The notes beneath the pieces are model-generated. The model worked only from the letters and a program-made list of their open reading frames with translations, searched no databases and was not told the DNA's origin. Shown one piece after another: positions 13,190 to 25,500 of a DNA stretch of 64,000 nt (the stretch's first letter is position 1; each line of letters starts with the position of its first letter). Source of the stretch: Liolophura sinensis (Eukaryota > Mollusca > Polyplacophora > Chitonida > Chitonidae). Position numbers and translations under genes: made by a program. Where the stretch lies: positions 48,851,116-48,915,115 of the forward strand of contig NC_088301.1 of assembly GCF_032854445.1 (NCBI RefSeq), in the 5' to 3' direction.

Positions 13190-15010
13190 AGAATCTCATC
13201 ACACCCCATGAAATGTCACGTCACACTCCATGAAATGTCACGTCACACCCCCATGAAATGTCACGTAACACCCCCATGAAATGTCACATAACACCCCCAT
13301 GAAATGTCACATCAAACCCTCCATACAATGCCATATCACACCTCCATGAAATGCCACATCACACTCCCATGAAATGCCACATCACACTCCCATGAAATGT
13401 CACATCACACCCCATGAAACGTTATATCACACCCCATGAAATGTCACATCACACCCCATGAAATGTCACATCTCACCCCCATGAAATGTCACATCTCACC
13501 CCCATGAAATGTCACGTCACACACCCCATGAAATGTTACATCACACACCCATGAAATGTCACATCACACTCCCATGAAATGTTACATCACACCCCATGAA
13601 ATGCCAGAGCACACCACCATGAAATGTCACATCACACTCCATGAAATGCCACATCAATCCCTAGATACAATGCCATATCACACCCCCATGAAATGTCACA
13701 TCACAGCCCATGAAATGTCATATTACACCCGCATAAAATGTCATGTCACACACCCCATGAAATGTCACATTACACCCCATGAAATGTCATGTCACACCCC
13801 CATGAAATGCCACATCACACCCCAGGAAATGCCACGTCATACACCCCAGGAAATGTCACGTCACACCCCATGAAATGTCACATCACACCTCCATGAAATG
13901 TCACATCACACCCCCATGAAATGTCACATCACATTCCCATGAAATGCCACATCACACTCCCATACAATGCCACATCACACCCCAGGAAATGTCTCGTCAC
14001 ACCCCCATGAAATGTCACATCACACTCCCATACAATGTCACATCACACCCCATGAAACGTTATATCACACCCCATGAAATGTCACATCACACCCCATGAA
14101 ATGTCACATCTCACCCCCATGAAATGTCACGTCACACACCCCATGAAATGTTACATCACACACCCAAGAAATGTCACATCACACTCCCATGAAATGTTAC
14201 ATCACACCCCATGAAATGCCAGAGCACACCACCATGAAATGTCACATCACACTCCATGAAATGCCACATCAATCCCTAGATACAATGCCATATCACACCC
14301 CCATGAAATGTCACATCACAGCCCATGAAATGTCATATTACACCCGCATAAAATGTCATGTCACACACCCCATGAAATGTCACATTACACCCCATGAAAT
14401 GTCATGTCACACCCCCATGAAATGCCACATCACACCCCAGGAAATGCCACGTCATACACCCCAGGAAATGTCACGTCACACCCCATGAAATGTCACATCA
14501 CACCTCCATGAAATGTCACATCACACCCCCATGAAATGTCACATCACATTCCCATGAAATGCCACATCACACTCCCATACAATGCCACATCACACCCCAG
14601 GAAATGTCTCGTCACACCCCCATGAAATGTCACATCACACTCCCATACAATGCCACATCACACTCTCATACAATGCCACATCACACCCCAATGAAATGCC
14701 ACATCACACTCCCATGAAATGCCACATCACACCCCCATGAAATGCCCATGACATTCATGTCATATCACACCCCATGACATGCATGTCATATCAGACCCCA
14801 TGAAATATCACGATCACAACCCATGAAATGCCATATCACACCCCATGACATTCACGTCACATTACACCCATGCCATTCATGTCATATTACACCCCATGAC
14901 ATTCATGTCACATCACACCAATGACATTCATGTCAAATAAAACGACATGAAATGTCATATCACACCCCGAGAAATGTCATATCACAGCCCATGAAATGTC
15001 ATGACACATC
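13190..15010. repeat. Minisatellite, about 24-bp unit, with a 0.6-kb higher-order duplication
   Basis: About 75 tandem units of the type CCCATGAAATGTCACATCACA with substitutions (ACATCACAC, ACGTCACAC, ATACAATGCC, AGGAAATG). A block of about 640 bases beginning near 13403 is repeated almost exactly from about 14040; over most of it the offset is 615 bases. The left copy has one extra unit near 13480. From about 14735 the unit changes to CATGACATTCATGTCATATCACACC, which contains the near-palindrome TGACATTCATGTCA. It lies between the stop of DENND3 and the start of the SLC37-like gene. Confidence 0.97.
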
Positions 15011-16519
15011 CCATTCACATGCTGAACAAACAGTTCCAAAGCACCTGTTGATTCTTCAGCCTAGAAAGCAATGGACAGACAGGAACCACATAAAATGTGG
15101 TCATGTGCATTTTTGTTGTTGTTTCCAAGATTTGCACTTGTGATGGCCTAGCCAAACGAGTTTTTTCCGGGTGAAAGAACAGATAGGATGTTCTAATACA
15201 TGTTACGTTGTAATCTTTTTCAATCAAAGTGCTAACAACTTGCACGCAGTTCTGACAATGGATCCCATACTAATTAGACAAGATTTCACGTTTAATGGAA
15301 ATATACAGTTCGGATGCTTGAATAAAACATTCTCAATAGTCAAAAGCTTACCTCCTATGCTTACACACCAGACTGTTTTGGCTATGTTGATGTGAGTTAA
15401 TGAATGAAAGATTGGTAGTTTGGGATTTTCCCCCAGACATATATTGTGTTTTACTGCAACAATCAAACCTTTATTTTTTAGTTATTAACTTGACTGACAA
15501 CTTCAACCATCAGTTGATTTCACTTAAATCCACCATTACATGGATTAAGTAAATACTCTCAGTCATTAAAAATAATATCAGTATATCAGTTATATAATAT
15601 AACAGAGGCATACTAACATTACGTTGCCTTGCCATTTTCTCCACAATATGATGATCCTTTCACATGTCAATAAAAACATATGAGACTAAAAAAGGTTAAA
15701 ATATTAGCATTTTCATACTCCAAGTCAACCCTCAATCAACATATTGGCCCTCTACCTTATATGGGGTATGATCTAAATATGCCCAAATTATAATCTTCAA
15801 GTATAGAAAATGTTGTACTGAGTCTCTTTATAATAATATGGAATGATTACTTGAGCAAAATTTCATATCCATACCACACACTTTCATTTTATGTAATTTT
15901 AAACATATAAGAAGAGACATCTATTGAACAATAGCAATTGTTTCTACCTGTACATTAAAATAATTACAGTGTAACAAAACAACATCACATATGCACATTT
16001 GGATTTACAATAAAACCTTACTATTACACAGTACATGGTAAAGAAGATATATATGTCCATGTTTGGACTCATAAAAAAGTAAAATTTTCTTAAAACTATT
16101 ATTTCATGATAAATATGGCATTTTGTGCAAATTGTAGGCTGTCCATATATGTGTGATTTATTTCTGGTCAAACCTTTTAATAGGTATAAATTTCATACGA
16201 TTTAAAATTTTACTGGTAGACAAGACCAATTAAGGCCACCACATTACAGTAAAAATGATCATAGAAAATTCAGACAAACTTTATTTCGAATTTGATTACT
16301 GATGTAAAATATATTGTGAACCATCTCAATATCGTTACCATAGCAACAAGAATGTTTGTATATCTCCTATCCCTTATCAGGTGATAAATTCCTCTGACAA
16401 TTTCAACAACACAATTTTCATTTATCTCAGTTCAGAAAGTGTGATTTCTTTCCAGCTTATGATAGCCTATCATAGAGAACTCTCTGAACGTTATAATGGA
16501 AGATAGATCACTGTGTTAA
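15011..16519. other. 3' flank / probable 3' UTR of DENND3, no other gene seen
   Basis: AT-rich and without recognisable coding sequence. A minus-strand AATAAA (plus TTTATT) at 16280-16285 is 235 bases past the DENND3 stop and is a plausible poly(A) signal. Confidence 0.45.
16280..16285 (-). terminator. Candidate poly(A) signal for DENND3
   Basis: AATAAA on the minus strand, 235 bases downstream of the DENND3 stop. It was chosen as the first canonical hexamer after the stop; cleavage was not verified. Confidence 0.4.
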
Positions 16520-19500
16520 TCAGCAAGCTTCTTCCTCAACCTGTGGCATCATGTCTGCCATGTTGCCATTTTCCTCTGGAGACTGACCTAAACTTGACAA
16601 CGTCTCAGAAAGAGGACTTTCTGACTCTGTGGAAGGTGACACAGGTTTCTCTGATTCAGATGCCCGCCAAATTGCTATTTTTCCGTCACGACTTCCTGCG
16701 CCCGTGATAACATAACGGCTCTGAGCACAGCACATTGAGCGCACAGCATCTTCATGGCCCTGCAGGGTTTTGTCCACTTTGTTTGTGTCAGTGTTCACAA
16801 TAACAATTGTACCATTCTTAGTTGCCACCCAAACCTAAAAAAACACAAAACACAAAAAAATACAGCATCCCTTGTTACCATCCAATCCTAAAGCACAAAA
16901 AGTATAGCATTCCTGGTGGCCACCCAATTCTAAAACACAACAAGAGTTCAGGTGAACACAGCATACGCCTCAACAAATGCATTTGTTTTAAATGTATAAA
17001 AGAACACTAGCAGCATTGTGGTAAGCACAACCCCTGAGGCGAATCTTCATGGATCTTGATGATGGGTCTTGATGATAGGTATGTAGTTACCATGACAACC
17101 ACACAAGTGGACAAATGTCTCCGCCAAAAATGAAAACTTTATGCCGAAAACCGTTGGAGTTGTAGCCCAGACAGGAAATCATGTCTATTTATATAGTATT
17201 TATAAGGAAAATGGCTATGAAGTTACTATGACAACTGCGGAAATGAACAAATGTAAGTTGCGACACACTGCCACCCGTGTGTCTATGTATCCAGCAAAAC
17301 TTAAAACTCTATGTGGAAAACTTCTGTAGCCCGGATACGAAATCATATCTATTTATATAGTACATATAAGGAAAATAGCTATCTGGTTACCATGACAACT
17401 GCGGAAATGGACAAATGTGAGTCGTGACACATCGTCACCTGTGTATCTATGTATTCACCAAAAATTTTAACCTTTTGTGAAAAGCAACTGGAGAAATTGC
17501 TTGACAGAAATACGGGCAGACAGACAGACAGAGTCGCTATAACATAATACGCTCTGCCTAATGGCGGGTGTGAATCAGAAGTATAGCACCCATGGTTGCC
17601 ACCCAATCCTAAAACACAAAACACACAAAGCATAGCATCCTTTGTTCCCACTGACATCAAAATCAGAAGAATACAATAAAAACAGAGCATGTTCCATTCA
17701 AGCTTCAACACAAAAGCACAATTTAAACATCAATCACTCCCATTCTTTGTTGCTATATAAAACACAAAAGCACAACTTTGACATTAATCACATCTGGATC
17801 CAGAAATTTTGAATAAATGATAAGATATTACTTTTGTAAACTGGTCATTATATAAATCTAATGATTCAATCTGGCATATAGCATTATGTTGAGTCACTGA
17901 ATTTTGCTTTACTAATTAGTTATAAAAGGTGTGGGGAGTTCACTCTGAAAGATAAAAACCTTCATATGTAATCAGCAGTTTGTAATATGCACTTAGCAGA
18001 AATAGAGGTGAAACATTAAACTCACCTTGTTGTCCACCTGTACCATTTTGCTGATGCCTCGACAGTCCTCAAAGTCAAACGTCTGAATGATATTCTCACT
18101 ATCTGGATCCCAAACAAGAACCTGCCCTTTTCTGCTGCACCCAGCCATTATCTACAAATTTACACCATACCACCAATTTTAAATCACAATGTACAAAAAC
18201 GAAATTCCAAAATAAAATAAAGCCCTGAATGTGTATACACTGTTCCTTGTTTAACAATGTTTAGCCCTGTTCAAGTTTTAAGATCACAAGAATACAAACA
18301 TAACAATAATATAATGACCAGTGTCAAATCTAATGAAGAAGCACTAAATATTAATACAACAGTGCGCAGGACTTACCTTACAGTTAACAATATATATGTA
18401 CCATACATAACTCACAATGAGAATAAGTGTCAACAGGAAACTATTCTTTAGAAATCTTTATATATCTGTCATTTTTGGAACAAGGTCAATATACTGCTTT
18501 TCTGACAATGTATTTTGGCAGAACTAGCAATTTGAACACATGAACATCACAGCATTTAAAAGTATATTATCTACATTTTTGCTCAAAAAACATTTTTAGA
18601 AGCAAAATACTTAGCCATGGGCAACATTTTAGGTCAAACACACATTATTTATTAAAGACAATAGCCTACATCACTTCTGGATGATGTAGCAATTTCTGGC
18701 ATGCCATGAACTTAAGTACATGTGAAAATGAAAGTGTATGAATAAGTTTGTTTCTATAAAGTTTAAATCAAACACTCACACCTTCATAGCACAATCTACC
18801 TTCTATGAACATACCTCTCCTGTTGGCTGGATCAGAAAACAATCTAATATGATTGGATGTCCTGTCTTGTCGCTGTATGTAAGTTTTTTCATGATTGTTC
18901 CATCATCTGCTAGCTGGCATATATCTCTCTTTGTACCTGGAAGACAAATTGCTATAACCTTATTAACTCAATATATACTTGTTTATAAAGAATTCATAAT
19001 TTTGTAAAGAAAATTTTAAATGTGGATAATTGGATAAAGACTTGGATATAAATAAAAAAGAAAGTAAAGCTTAACAGCTTACAATTTATGCATGTATATG
19101 CAATGTACAAATAAACAAATAATGATGGCATCCAATAATGTTCCGTGGTGTTCAAGGATGGACAAAGAAGTAACTACATTTAAATAACACTTACCCTAAT
19201 TCCTCAACCATTTCGCATGTGAAACAATAACTTTAAGTGCAATTTACGCACATTTTTAATTTGAATTTGGAGACAAAAATACATTGGTTGGATTCAGGGC
19301 TTCACAAAAAGTATAATGTTATCAGCTGACAAAGAACAATATCTTCAGAATATGACTGAACAAACACCTTGCAAACATGAGAAAAGGTTGTCGAATTATA
19401 GTAACAACTGCAACTGTCATATGTGTAGCCATGGAAACCCTAGAAATATTGGAATTGTTCAATTCTAATGTTTAAATCTTTGTATTGAATTTAATTTTGC

Positions 19501-22500
19501 AAATCATTTAAATTTTCAGTATTTTGTTTTCTGCTTTACAAAAAAAAAGTTTTCATAACATACTTACAGCACCAAAGGGTGTCGTTCTGAAGATGAATAC
19601 TGACAAGGGAGGCAACCTTTGGCAACTCTATGTTCTGTACAAGCCGTAGGGTCTCAGTCTCCCACTTACAGATCTCTCCATTCACACTGCATGAGTATAC
19701 ATAGCTGTGATATAGACAGAAAGTAAAGGAATATAATATTACATGGAAGATACACTGTAGGTCAAGACCACGGGTGTTCAACAAGTTATTCAGGATTTAA
19801 TTAGAAAATGATACTCTACCACAGGTAAGAGATTGAGAGTTAATGTAAAAAAGTGAATTAAACTAACGTGAGAATTTTTTTTCATGATCTTGGTATAGCC
19901 TTTCATTGGTCATAAACTTTCAGGTGTGATAAGGCACTTACAGATAATGCGTCCGAAAGTCATACCAAATCACATGTATGCTAAACAGACAACAATGAAA
20001 TCAACAATTTATTCCCTTTGGTAAAGTGTGTTATGGGCTCCAAAACAGTGATATACAGAGTTTGTAAAGGTACATGGAATAACCCATACAACCACCTCCT
20101 GATAACAAATTAAGAGTTCATATTTTCCCAAAATACTTTTTTAAACATGTGTGATAATATTATGGTGGTTTATTGTAAAATGTATGTACTTTATTCAAGG
20201 GCTGGTGCAGTGCTAAGGGTAATAAAACATCTGTTTCATATAAACCATTGCCATAACATGTGATAGTGTATGGAAGAAAACTGCAGATCATACTATGAAA
20301 ATCTTTGCAAGGGATAATCATTTCAACAGTCCACAACCAAATATATCGAAGTAATGTAAATCTTTAACTTTTTCACCTTTAAAGCACTTTTTCCAGTGGA
20401 ATTTATGCATAAAATTATTATGAAAATGACACTAAAAATGATTCATTTTTAAACTAAAGATGTAAGCTTTATAAAAGTTTCATAAACATTGGTTGCAGTT
20501 GGAAAGTTTGAAGAATTAGTTAGGCCAATGGTAGACACACACAAATACTAAAACTCAGTCAGGCAGACACAATACACAAACATTAATTATTTCAATTAAA
20601 TAAATGACTTTTCCTGCATTTGGAAATAGGAATACAAAGGGGAGGGTAAATGCAATGATATTTTGTCCAAAAAATATTAAGATGACCAAAATTTACTTTG
20701 TGGTTTGGCACGCCATAAATGACACTAATAAGCCAAAGCCATGTTATGGTTTTCTTATTAAGGCTTTCATGGGATATATAAAATTCAACCATGTTGATAT
20801 GATTGAAAATTCCAAGTAATTAAATAAAAAGCCAACCTGTTATCCTCTGTTAGAACCATATCAGACACAAGGTCATGGTGTTCCATCAACGTCTTGTCAC
20901 ATGTCACAGACCCCATATCAATGATGTAAATGCAAAACGATCCTGCCCATACCTGGCTGTCTCCGACAGCCAACAGGCATACCTAAGGATGAGGTGAAAT
21001 GCAACATCCCAACATCAACACAACACAAACACCCAAAAAAAAATGTGAAAAGACACAAATCATGCATTTAACAAATATAAAAATACTAATCAAGCAAGGT
21101 AACAGTTAACCAGTGTAACACTATGTGAAATATTGATTTGAAATACTGAAAAATGTGACATAAGACAAGTGATTATGTTCGGTTAGAGGTGATTAGAATA
21201 AACTGTGGTTTATCTCAAACTGACCCCTACATATGGCAGAGTATCTTACTAATGACTATGAAGATTAAATTGCTTCACATGGGCAAGTAACCTTGAAAAG
21301 CATGATTGATGAAAATAAAAAAATGCAGCACCTTCCTTCATATCTGATACATAGATAAGGCCAAAGGTGACTTAGTCTAATTTGTGAATTGCTGTTTCTA
21401 TTACAGTAATTCACATTTAGGAATATTACAATCAACTCTTCCTCCACTTTACCAAAAATGTATTGTGCGCACCACAAATTATAATCATTCAATCAGTGTG
21501 TTAATATATTTGTTCTGCATTGTCAAATAAACACTTACACTATGAATAAAGGATTCAAACCTGTAAATCATACAAAACATACACTGCAATACACTTAAAC
21601 AAGAGATGAATGCATCCAAAACAGGCAACTTTTAACAACAGTAATGTCTAACTGATTAAAGATTAGTTCACTCTTACTAGCACAATTTGAATTTTCACTC
21701 CCATTTTTAGCATGATTTTGAAACACCATGTTGGTTCAAAGATTGGAATGGGGCTGATCAACAGCTTAAAACAGTGATCCAATCTTTCTATCACAACAGA
21801 TTTAAAATTTGGCCAGGAAATGCTGTAATAATTTTAACTGATTTACCACTCTTGTTCTGGCTTCTGTGAAACTGGTATCCAGCTGTAAAGTGCCGGCATC
21901 GTAAACTTTGATCACTCCATTTCCCAGCCCACACCAAAGCTTGGGTCGGCCATCTTCCGAACAGTGGTCTGCAACAAAAACAGATTAATATGAGACATAC
22001 CATTCTGTAATAGTCCTTGGAAAATTATATTTATCCATCTAAACCATATAAATGGACATCTGTTATCTCTATCAGAAAAACAACAAGGCATTTGGCAGGC
22101 CTACTTAGATGCTGCAGATACATTAAATAGAAGTAAAACCTGATGAAGCTTTTAGAAAACTTCCAACAGACAGGAAGTTATGTCCTGTGAGGTATAATGT
22201 TGCTGACTTACATATTTCAAGATGGTTGTCTACTGCATCAGAAAGGTGTTAAAGTACAGAACCTTTAAAAATTTTGACAGTCTCATTAAATTGATTTTTA
22301 ACTGGAACGTAGGATGATATCCTACCAGCAAAATTAAAGTTTCAGCACAAAAACTAACATTTTATGTCATGTATCAGTCTCTATTTTCTCAGAGAATTTT
22401 TAGGTCAAATACATTATGTCAGGAAAACATTATGTGATATACATGTTCGCTGCTCTGTATAAAAATTGATATCAGAATGCAAGATCATTAATAATTCTTA

Positions 22501-25500
22501 CTTCCAGGGATATACAGAAGAGACTCTACTGTTTTCTTTTCTTTCTCTCTCATGTTTGGATCAACACAATGTTGCAAGGTTTCCATGGTTACTTTAGGCA
22601 GTCTGTGGCGACCTTCTTCTCGACAAAGAGTGAAGAAGCAGAGGTTTGTTGCAGCTTTCCCAACATCCAGGTGATGGCATGTATCATCCTCTTGACCACT
22701 GTTAAACCAAGGTCCAAGGACGTCAAGACCAAATGACATGTACATGTACAGGCAATTTGTTGTGTTCTGCATAGTACATTCTTTAGAGCACAATTCAGAC
22801 AAACCCACACCACATCACTAGAAGCATTTGTGATGCACACCATGAATTGTTCAATTACAAATTTTTTCGCTTCCATACCTCCTGTCTGAATATTGCTCAG
22901 GGAATTACACATAATGATCATCTACTAAGCTATGATAATCCATACTGACACACACAGCCGTGATCAAAAACATTCTGAGTATTCATGCTTAATCTAAGAC
23001 CTAGTTTTTGACAGGAAGCAAAACAAACCTTTCTTTCTGGGAAGTCTTTCAAGTCAAAGTAAAGTTTAAAGAAATGAAAAAGGCCAATCACAATCCCTTT
23101 TATACACCTCAGAGAATTCAACAATATTTCAACTGAATCTGAACTATACATATAAGAAAGCTTTACCTTCTGATGACAGCATCAATAAGCAGCACATTTT
23201 GAGCTGCCTGTTGAATAGCGCCAAAGTCCAGGGTTCCATCAGCATACTGCTTCCCAGACCACATTTCTGACAGCAGCATAAACCAACAGTTCCTCTCATC
23301 TTTCAAACAGGCCACAAAGGTTGAGTTGTCTGCAATACAAATAAGAACATACTCCACAAAAATGGGAGAGTGATGCCAAGTGTCATCAAATATTCTTCAT
23401 TTAGTACCTGTAGAAAATGGAAAAATAAGTCAGCTGACACAAAAATAAAATAAAAAAATAATCATTCGTAATGAATTATATTATAATATTACAAACTGGC
23501 CTCCAAAATATTACTTATCATCATCAAGATGTCACTCACCTTTTCCATAAATTCTCAAAGCATCCACATCTGATAGAAGAAATGTTGGCATCTGTACTTT
23601 CTCTATTTGCTCAATTTCTCGCAGTTTGATGATTTCTTGATAGTTGTTGGAAACATCTTTCAGGAAAAACAGTCTGTAAAAATAAAAATTAAAGTGTATA
23701 CTTTTGATAAGTTTTTAAACATTTTCAAAAATACTTGCTAAATAATTTTGCCATTTGGACATCTTTTTTCACATCATGCACCACATCATGTCGACAACTG
23801 AGAATTTTCTGTTCTATTATATTCCTGAAATATTCTGTTGTGAATGTTCTGAACACCTACCTTTTGCAAGTGAGAGCTATTCGTCCATTGCCAAAGTCAG
23901 TTTTGATTAAAGGTGAGACCTTCAGCACACTTTCTTCATGGTCCAGCTTGCCGTCCTGAACCTTTATTCCTTGAGTCTGGGATTTATTTTCCTGCCAGCA
24001 GTCATGGAACACCTCAAAGGTCACAGGGTCAACACCTGGGAATTTAAAGATATGGGAAAGAAATTGCTGTCATTATTTGTTTAAATCTTTCAACATGTTT
24101 AATGTAGTTTTCTTCTGCATTCTGGAAGTATTGTTTTCATGTTCCCTACTGGTCTGAGCCATACATCCAAGTCCATAACATAACAAAAATGTCCATAATT
24201 TTCTTAAAAAAGGATGAAACAGCCTGACACTCAGATATACTCTGTAGCTTGTCATAGGGAATCTACGTATCAAGTTTCAATTCAACAGAAAGAAACATAT
24301 TTAAAAATAATTTCAAAACTGTCAAAGTCTAAAAACAGGATAAAAATGGCCCTAATTTTGTTGAAAATGGACAAAACAGACCAAAAATCAAATTTAATCT
24401 GAAAGTCATGATTGTGAAGCCATGTATGGAGTTCAAATTCAATGAACTGTCTTGAGGAAAGCAATTCCCAATCCAATAAGATGAACCATTTGAAAAAAAA
24501 AACCCAAAGGCCAGAACTTTGTGAAAAATGGAGGTAGAGATCCAAAGCTGATCCATAACTTACTGTGTTGAAGGCATGTACCAAGTCCCAATTCAATATG
24601 ATGACTACAGTTACTTGTATATATTTATGCTTAAATGATTAATCTAATATTCAGTTCTAGTTCACTATAAACTTGTAAATCTTGTGGTAAAGCACACAGG
24701 AACAGTATATCAATTGAAGTACCTGTACTGCAAATCCTCTTAATTTGTTGATACAATCTACTTGGTTAACACTGCTGAACTATTGGCATTAATACTGTTT
24801 GTCTTTTATATAACTGTGGTAGTTACTTACATAGTTTAACACCAAATAAAGTCAAGGATTCAAATAGCCGCTGGATGATGTCATAATCCAAGGCTATCTC
24901 CATGGATACAATGCACTCAGCAAATTTGTCCTTGTCTGAAATGTTAAAGTACCTGTTGGCATTACATGTGAAAATTTTAAAGAAACATTCAGAATTCCTT
25001 GACAAACTTTGTCAAATGCATGTGTATTTACAACATTGTTGGGTATTTACTGATACTGAGTGTAAGTCATCTCATACTGTGAGCATCTCATGATGCAACA
25101 GTTTAAGCTTTTGCTTGCCAAGGTGTGAGGGTTTTAACCACAGCAAATTTTGTCTGATGACCATGTCTTAAACAGCATATCTTTGAGTGTGGAAGGAAAT
25201 GCAGGTATAAGTGTCTGTCCAACAAACACTGATGAGTTGGAAGACACATATGTTTACTCCTTGAACATGAGATACATTCATGACTGACCGACATCCTTGG
25301 AGGGAAGCTGACTTTCACCAATGTCTCTCCAGTCCCTGGCTGCCGGCTCAGGTTTCAGTTCATCAGAGAAAACATCTGTCATCCTGAAATAGGGTCTTTT
25401 CTGAAGCTGTTCAAGCTGAGGTTTACTCAGGTTGCTGTAAAGGCCCATCACTAACCTGAACAGAAAACAACTGTATATTTAGGTATGAACTGCAGGAATT

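Larger units (their letters stand above)
16520..21968 (-). other. DENND3: DENND3 exons 20-25: C-terminal WD40 repeats
   Basis: Residues 973-1294 show successive WD40-type blades, each with a small-residue turn and a W/Y-containing last strand: GNGVIKVYDA, GSFCIYIIDM, VNGEICKWET, DDGTIMKKLT, KGQVLVWDPD, KNGTIVIVNT, DGKIAIWRA. The last 40 or so residues form a Ser/Glu-rich acidic tail (SPSTESESPLSETLSS) ending EEEAC. About seven blade-like units support one propeller. Its role in binding (actin in the human protein, from memory) is not shown by sequence. Confidence 0.8.

Noticed and set aside
13556-14488. Two identical 105-codon ORFs (13556-13873 and 14171-14488) rich in His/Pro/Met
   Set aside because: They are frames through the 24-bp minisatellite and are identical only because a 0.6-kb block was duplicated.
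13190-15010. CRISPR-like regular repeats
   Set aside because: Units are contiguous with no unique spacers, and the genome is clearly eukaryotic with spliced genes.
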